A DNA stretch of 64,000 bases from Nonomuraea dietziae (lineage in GTDB: Bacteria > Actinomycetota > Actinomycetes > Streptosporangiales > Streptosporangiaceae), in NCBI RefSeq assembly GCF_014195505.1, contig NZ_JACIBV010000001.1, positions 6,572,001-6,636,000 on the forward strand, in the 5' to 3' direction. The position numbers were made by a program, and so were the translations under genes. Positions 59,505-64,000 of the stretch are shown here, one piece after another. Below the pieces are notes generated by a model that did no database searches, was not told the origin of the DNA, and saw only the letters and a list, made by a program, of their open reading frames with translations. The number at the start of each line of letters is the position of its first letter. Positions within the stretch are counted from its first letter, which is position 1.

Positions 59505-62084
59505 TCAGTCCAACAGTTCGAACAGGTCGCGGTCTCCGCGTTCACGGAGCCTGGTCTTCAAGTCCTCGAGACTGACGTTGCCCGACATGCCAATCCTTAT
59601 GGCGATGATTCTGGCGGCGTGTTCGATGGCGCTGCTCAGGCCGGTGTAGTCGGCCAGGCGCAGCGCCTTGGAGATCTTACTGGCGCCGGGCGTGGCGACC
59701 GGCAGGTGTTTGGCCCGCAGCACGCCTTCCTTGGACAGCGTGATGAACAGGTGGCCGCCCTCCCTCGCGCCGACGTCGGCGAGCAGCCTGCCCATCTGGC
59801 TGATGGAGGGCCTGCCGTGCCAGCTCATCATCAGCTCTCCTGCCGCGCTCCTGACCGTCCAGCTCGAGCCGGGGGTCAGGCCGAGGTAGGCGGCGAACCC
59901 GCTGGGCAGCGCGCACTCCCCGGTGGCCAGCTGCTCGGCGGTCATGTCGATCCGCAGCCACCAGCGGCCGTCGGGCTGGCGGAAGCAGCGCTTGGTGAGC
60001 GAGACGTCCTTGAAGCCCTGGTACGGCTTGCCGTTGCCGTTGGCGTCGCCGGGCTCCGGCGCGGGCGGCTGCAGCGGAGCGTGGAAGGACGGCTGGTTCG
60101 CGGGCGCCTGGAAGGGCGGCTCCTGACCAGGAGGGGGCGCCTGGAAAAGCGGCTCGTGGCCAAGAGGAGGCGCCGCGAAGGGCGGCTCGTGGCCCGCAGG
60201 GGGCGCCGCGAAGGGCGGCTCGTGGCTCAGAGGGGGCGCCTGGAAGGGCGGCTCGTGGCCCGGAGGGGGTGCCTGGAAGAGCGGCTGCGGCGGGGGCGGT
60301 GGAGCCGAAGGGGGTGGTCCCGGCGGGGTCGGCGCTGACGGCGGTGGCGCGAGGTCGGGGACGCGGACCAGCGCCGCCATCGTGGCGTGCACGAACTGCC
60401 AGGCGGGCACGTCGAGGGCGCGGATCTCCTTGCCGTGCCAGGCGGCGGCGCCGATCAGCAGCTCCTTCGGCGGGTCCCCGCCCAGCCGCGCGCGCAGCTC
60501 CTCCAGGTGGGCCCGGTAGGGCGCCGTCTCCTCCGCCGCCAGCCAGCGCTGCAACCGCTGGCGCAGCGCGGCCTCGACGGAGACGATCTCCTCCTTGGAC
60601 ACGGCGAACAGCTTGGCCAGCTGCTCGACGGCCGAGGGGGTGTCGGTGAAGACACGGTTCTGCGCCACGGCCCAGGTCTTGTCGTCGAGCCCGGCGAAGG
60701 AGGCCTCGATGAGCGCGTGCAGGTCAGGCTCGTCCGACGCGGCCTGCGCCGCCACCGGCTCCTGGGCGACGTCCGCCGCGAAGGACGGCGCGGGGGCCTC
60801 GAGTTCGCTCTCGCGCTCGTCCTCGTAGGCTGCCGCCTCCGCCGCGTGGCCTGCCGCCACCGCGTACTGCTCCTGGTGGTGCTCGTCCGCGTGCTGGTGC
60901 TCGTCCACCGGCTCGTGGCGGTGTTCGTCCGCCCGCTCGGGCTCGGCCCCGTGCTCGTGGCGGTGCTCGTCCGCCTGCGCGGGTTCGGCCTCGGGCTCGG
61001 GCTCGGCCGTGGGCGTGGGTTCGGCCGCGTGCGCTGCCGCTTCCTCGCGCTCCTCCGCGTCGGGTTCTGTGTGGAGGTCGCCCCGCTGTTCGAAGATGCC
61101 GGGCTCCTCGCGCTCCTCGGCCTCCCTGTGCGCGGGCGGGAGGGACTGGAAGGCGTCCCACCCCTGCGACACCGGGGCCCGCTCCTCGTCGACCGGCTCC
61201 CGCTCGACAACGGGCTCGTACTCGTCGACCGGCTCCCGCTCGACAACGGGTCCGTACTCGACGGGCGCGCTCTCGGCGGGCGTCTCGAACAGGCCGCGAT
61301 AGGGGGCCTCGTGCTCGACGGGGTGTGCCGCCGCCACCGACTCGTGGCCTGCGACCGGCTCGGGCGTCGCGACCGGCTCGGGCTCTCCCAACGGCTCGGG
61401 CTCGGCGACCGGTTCCGGCTCCTCGATCGGCTCGGGCTCCGCGGCGGGTCCCGGTACCGCGATCGGTGCGGGCTCCGCCACAGGCTCGGGCTCCGCCACC
61501 GGTTCGGGATCCGCGACAGGCTCGGGATCCGCGACAGGCTCCGGATCCGCGATCGGTGCGGGCTCAGGGGCGTCGGCCGCGTGCGGCTCGACGACGGGCT
61601 CCGCCACGAGGACGTCCGCCTGCTCGGCCACCGCGTCGGCCGTGGGCGGCGTCTCGGCGCGACGCTCCTCGACGGGAGCGCCGGGCGTCAGCCGTACGAA
61701 AACGGCCGCGAAGAGGGTGTTGAGCACCGGACGGGCCCGCACGAACGGCTGGTCCATCAGCTCGCGGCTGCTCAGCGCCAGCAGCCCTGGCCACGACCCC
61801 GCCCTGTCGAGGGCGATCGCGACGTGCGGCTCGTCCGCCTCGTCGGGGTCCAGCACGTGCAACGCGGGCAGCACGTCGCCCACGGCAGCCGCCGGCCAGT
61901 GCTCCAGCGCGATCTCCGTCAGCAGCTCGCCCAGGGACTCAGGCCCGATGGCGGCCAGCACCCGTGGCACGGGCAGGCTCCGCCACCAGGCCTCCGGCAA
62001 ATGCGGCTGACCGTGGAGCAGTGTGATCGCGGCCGCGTCGCTCCACCTCAAGGGTGGTACGAGGTCGCTCAGGCAGAAGTTCAT
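59505..62084 (-). CDS. Large acidic repeat protein with the same N- and C-terminal domains as the 604-residue protein
   Basis: 859 residues from ATG 62084. Residues 1-130 match the shared N-terminal domain (MNFCLSDLVPPLRW, LPEAWWRSLP). Residues about 145-445 are low complexity: PEPVADPEPVAE repeats, VVEREPVDE repeats and a His/Glu-rich stretch (DEHRHEP, DEHQHADEHHQE). At about 455-510 there is a degenerate region 4-like HTH (SAVEQLAKLFAVSKEEIVSVE) aligning with the canonical one in the paralogue. Residues about 600-660 are GHEPPFQAPPL-type 11-residue repeats. Residues about 685-859 are the shared C-terminal domain (DGRWWLRIDMTAEQL ... LKTRLRERGDRDLFELLD). First gene of the operon. Confidence 0.75.
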   Translation of the reverse strand: MNFCLSDLVPPLRWSDAAAITLLHGQPHLPEAWWRSLPVPRVLAAIGPESLGELLTEIALEHWPAAAVGDVLPALHVLDPDEADEPHVAIALDRAGSWPGLLALSSRELMDQPFVRARPVLNTLFAAVFVRLTPGAPVEERRAETPPTADAVAEQADVLVAEPVVEPHAADAPEPAPIADPEPVADPEPVADPEPVAEPEPVAEPAPIAVPGPAAEPEPIEEPEPVAEPEPLGEPEPVATPEPVAGHESVAAAHPVEHEAPYRGLFETPAESAPVEYGPVVEREPVDEYEPVVEREPVDEERAPVSQGWDAFQSLPPAHREAEEREEPGIFEQRGDLHTEPDAEEREEAAAHAAEPTPTAEPEPEAEPAQADEHRHEHGAEPERADEHRHEPVDEHQHADEHHQEQYAVAAGHAAEAAAYEDERESELEAPAPSFAADVAQEPVAAQAASDEPDLHALIEASFAGLDDKTWAVAQNRVFTDTPSAVEQLAKLFAVSKEEIVSVEAALRQRLQRWLAAEETAPYRAHLEELRARLGGDPPKELLIGAAAWHGKEIRALDVPAWQFVHATMAALVRVPDLAPPPSAPTPPGPPPSAPPPPPQPLFQAPPPGHEPPFQAPPLSHEPPFAAPPAGHEPPFAAPPLGHEPLFQAPPPGQEPPFQAPANQPSFHAPLQPPAPEPGDANGNGKPYQGFKDVSLTKRCFRQPDGRWWLRIDMTAEQLATGECALPSGFAAYLGLTPGSSWTVRSAAGELMMSWHGRPSISQMGRLLADVGAREGGHLFITLSKEGVLRAKHLPVATPGASKISKALRLADYTGLSSAIEHAARIIAIRIGMSGNVSLEDLKTRLRERGDRDLFELLD

Positions 62085-62085
62085 C

Positions 62086-62152
62086 CTGTTCCGTTCACCA
62101 GCCCCTCACGCCGCGGTCGCGGCGCAGCCATACTCTTGCCGCCACGGAACAG
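62086..62152 (-). promoter_or_regulatory. Long inverted repeat in the leader of the helicase operon
   Basis: CTGTTCCGT (62086-62094) and ACGGAACAG (62144-62152) are perfect 9-bp arms 49 bp apart. Between them CGCCGCG-GT-CGCGGCG (62109-62124) is a perfect 7-bp dyad. The inner arm overlaps the ribosome binding region of the ATG at 62084. It could be a pair of operator half-sites or a leader hairpin masking translation. Confidence 0.55.
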
Positions 62153-62195
62153 ACCATAGCCGCGCAAAACAGCCCTGTGCATCATGGAGTACGCA

Positions 62196-62951
62196 TCAGC
62201 GCCGGACGGCGGCGAAGCGTAGCCGCACGTAGTCAGCCATCCACCCGGTCTCCCTGCGGAGCGCGGGGGCGGCGAGCTCGTTGACCCGTCGCAGAAGGGC
62301 GTCCGCCAGGTCGGCGGGCAGCCCTTCGAGCAGGGATCCCGCGTACATGCGCACCCAGTCGGCCGCCCCTCCTGGGCACTCGTCGAGAGGCGTGGGCCTG
62401 TCGAAGTTCTCCAGCAGCCTGACGACGAAGCCCTCCTCCTCCAGGAGCCTGGAGTGCTCGGCGGGAGTCGGGAAGTACCAGGGCAGTTCGGGCTCGCGCA
62501 GGCCGTACTCGCGCCATGCGGTGGAGAGCGCGGCGGTCAGCTCCGCGCAGTTGCCCGCCCCGCCCATCTCGGCCACGAAGCGGCCGCCGGGCCGCAGGGC
62601 CTCGCGGACGTTGGCGATCACGGTGCGGGGGTCGCGGCTCATCCAGTGGAGCGCGGCGTTGGAGAAGACGGCGTCATAGGCCTGGACGACGCTGAAGTCG
62701 TGGCCGTCGCCGATGATGAAGTCGATGCCGGGGTACTGGGCGAGCGCCTTCTCGATCATCGCGGTCGAGCCGTCGATGCCGAGGACGCGCGCCCCCCTGG
62801 CGGCGATCTCGGCGGTCAGCACGCCGGTGCCGCAGCCGAGGTCGAGCACGTGCTCGCCCGGCTGCGGATCCAGCAGGTCGACAAGGGGAGCGCCCTGCGG
62901 CGAGACATAGCCGAAGCTGCTGTCATAGGCGCGAGCGTTCCACCGCGTCAT
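62196..62951 (-). CDS. Class I SAM-dependent methyltransferase (trans-aconitate methyltransferase-like)
   Basis: 251 residues from ATG 62951 (MTRWNARAYDSSFGYV); an in-frame ATG seven codons upstream is less typical of the family. Motif I VLDLGCGTGVLTAEIA binds SAM; motif II GIDGS, motif III FSNAALHWM (the NAALHW signature of Tam and related enzymes) and EALRPGGRFVAEMGG follow. This is the trans-aconitate 2-methyltransferase/ubiE-like group; the true substrate is unknown. A small dyad, ATGTC-TCTAC-GACAT, lies 68 bp upstream. Confidence 0.87.
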   Translation of the reverse strand: MTRWNARAYDSSFGYVSPQGAPLVDLLDPQPGEHVLDLGCGTGVLTAEIAARGARVLGIDGSTAMIEKALAQYPGIDFIIGDGHDFSVVQAYDAVFSNAALHWMSRDPRTVIANVREALRPGGRFVAEMGGAGNCAELTAALSTAWREYGLREPELPWYFPTPAEHSRLLEEEGFVVRLLENFDRPTPLDECPGGAADWVRMYAGSLLEGLPADLADALLRRVNELAAPALRRETGWMADYVRLRFAAVRR

Positions 62952-63018
62952 GCTCGGTGTGTCGTATCGCAAGACCGATCAGCTCCCCCCGTAGTGGGAC
63001 AACAACTCTAGGGGCTGA

Positions 63019-63033
63019 ATGTCTCTACGACAT
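63019..63033. promoter_or_regulatory. Short dyad upstream of the methyltransferase gene
   Basis: ATGTC-TCTAC-GACAT, perfect 5-bp arms in an AT-richer gap, 68 bp upstream of the start at 62951. Possible operator, weak. Confidence 0.3.
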
Positions 63034-63058
63034 ATCAGTCACACCGGGCACACTTGTC

Positions 63059-64000
63059 TCACCCGGCCCAATGCTTGTTGACGTACGTCTTCGCGGTGTC
63101 GGTCTGCGGGATCGTGAGCAGCACCGGAGGCCCGGGAGGCGCAGGCAGGCGAGCCGCGGTCTCGGTGTCGAGCGTGCCCTTCATGAGCATCGCCTCGCCG
63201 CGCGCGGGCCTGGCGTAACCCTTGAGGTAGAGGTTCTGGCCCTCGTCGGAGAAGACGAACTCCTGCCACAGCCTGGCCGCCGCCGGGTGCGGGGCGTCCT
63301 TGTTGATCGCCTGCACGTAGTACGCGCCCAGCGGCGAGTCCTTGGGGATCGTCACCTTCCACGACGTGCCGGGCTCGGCGGCGCGCTCGGCGTTGAGGTG
63401 GTCCCAGTCGACGACGACGTTGGCCGCGGGGGGCTCGGCGAGCTTGCCCTCCTTCTTGAGCTTGGTGAACAGCTCGACGCCGCGCTGCACCTGGGGCACG
63501 CCGTTCTGCAGGGAGGCGGCCATGATGCCGCTGAACGCGGCGGCGGTCTGGCGCGGGTCTCCTGGCAGGGCCACGGTGTAGCCGGGCTTCAGCAGGTCGG
63601 CGAAGGAGGCCGGGGCCTTGACCTTGGCCGAGTCGTAGCCGAGCGACATGTAGCCGCCGTAGCCCGCGTACCAGGCGCCGTTCCTGTCCTTCACGTGGTC
63701 GGGCAGGTCGTGCCAGCCCTGGACCTTGTAGGGGGCGAAGCGCGGCGCGTTGGCCACGGCCACCTCGAGGCTGAGGTCGAAGACGTCAGGCTTGAGCTGG
63801 GCGGCGGCCTCCATCTGACGCCGGCTGCTGGCACCGGGTTCGAGCTGGTTGACCTTGATGTCGTACTTGTCGGCGAAGGTGTCGATGATCTCGCCGTAGT
63901 TGACCCAGTCGCGGGGCAGGGCGATGACGTTGAGCTCGCCCTCCTTCTTCGCGGCCTCCGCGAGCCTGTCCATGCTCGTGAAACCGGCTTGCATGGAGGC
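63059..64000 (-). CDS. ABC transporter extracellular substrate-binding protein (C-terminal part)
   Basis: Partial: the N-terminus with signal peptide lies beyond the right edge; about 313 residues are visible. The frame opens mid-protein (SMDRLAEAAKKEGELNVIALP), the typical start of the mature type 2 binding fold. Segments such as YGEIIDTFADKYDIKVNQ, GYGGYMSLGYDSAKV, FADLLKPGYTVALPGDPRQTAAAFSG and RLWQEFVFSDEGQNLYLKGYARP are those of the iron(III)/spermidine/putrescine/2-aminoethylphosphonate cluster. Ligand not identifiable. The rest of the transporter is outside the window. Confidence 0.85.
   Translation of the reverse strand, partial: ASMQAGFTSMDRLAEAAKKEGELNVIALPRDWVNYGEIIDTFADKYDIKVNQLEPGASSRRQMEAAAQLKPDVFDLSLEVAVANAPRFAPYKVQGWHDLPDHVKDRNGAWYAGYGGYMSLGYDSAKVKAPASFADLLKPGYTVALPGDPRQTAAAFSGIMAASLQNGVPQVQRGVELFTKLKKEGKLAEPPAANVVVDWDHLNAERAAEPGTSWKVTIPKDSPLGAYYVQAINKDAPHPAAARLWQEFVFSDEGQNLYLKGYARPARGEAMLMKGTLDTETAARLPAPPGPPVLLTIPQTDTAKTYVNKHWAG

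Overview
This 64 kb window is high-GC, actinobacterial chromosomal DNA. Mycothiol biosynthesis (mshB), GTG starts, heavily GC-biased third codon positions, two menaquinone-type succinate dehydrogenases and DUF6542/DUF6113 membrane proteins beside core genes point to an actinomycete. The overall gene content fits Streptosporangiaceae (for example Nonomuraea or a relative), but that genus-level placement is inference. I found no IS element, CRISPR array, prophage, rRNA or tRNA.

Layout. 1-4.3 kb: core genes (3' end of ispH, DUF6542 protein, rmuC, a cysteine-rich anchored protein, ychF, a small hypothetical). 4.7-16.0 kb: one plus-strand operon for a type IV secretion-like apparatus: a TcpC/VirB8-like protein, a TcpD-like small membrane protein, a giant TcpE-like/repeat-linker/MinD-like fusion, a VirB4/TraC-type ATPase, a TrbL/VirB6-like polytopic protein, a second VirB8-like bitopic protein and a lytic transglycosylase-NlpC/P60 hydrolase. 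It has no relaxase or coupling ATPase in the window and is embedded between housekeeping genes. 16.0-21.4 kb: a Nudix hydrolase and two very repetitive surface proteins. 21.7-32.9 kb: two complete but different succinate dehydrogenase operons flank a three-gene phosphosignalling cassette (receiver-PP2C phosphatase, CHASE3-type histidine kinase, single-domain receiver) and a LysR regulator that faces the second sdh operon across a perfect T-N11-A palindrome. 33-45 kb: a TetR-controlled MFS pump, a membrane-anchored KAP-like NTPase, a heterodimeric ABC exporter with complementary degenerate ATP sites, a secreted lipase-like hydrolase, a NarL-type two-component system with a palindrome, a truncated DUF234 ATPase remnant and a MazEF-type toxin-antitoxin pair. 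45.7-55.8 kb: S9 peptidase, mshB, DUF6113, small secreted or membrane proteins, an MBL-fold hydrolase, a penicillin acylase and a cysteinyl-tRNA synthetase.

55.8-62.1 kb holds the strongest candidate for an undescribed system. Two paralogous proteins share N- and C-terminal domains. One carries a canonical sigma-70 region 4.2 helix-turn-helix and the other a degenerate one. They flank a UvrD-like helicase whose extra N-terminal domain resembles a RelE/ParE-type fold. All three lie on the minus strand and are apparently co-transcribed behind a 5' region containing a long inverted repeat. The window ends with a SAM methyltransferase and the C-terminal part of an ABC-transporter binding protein.
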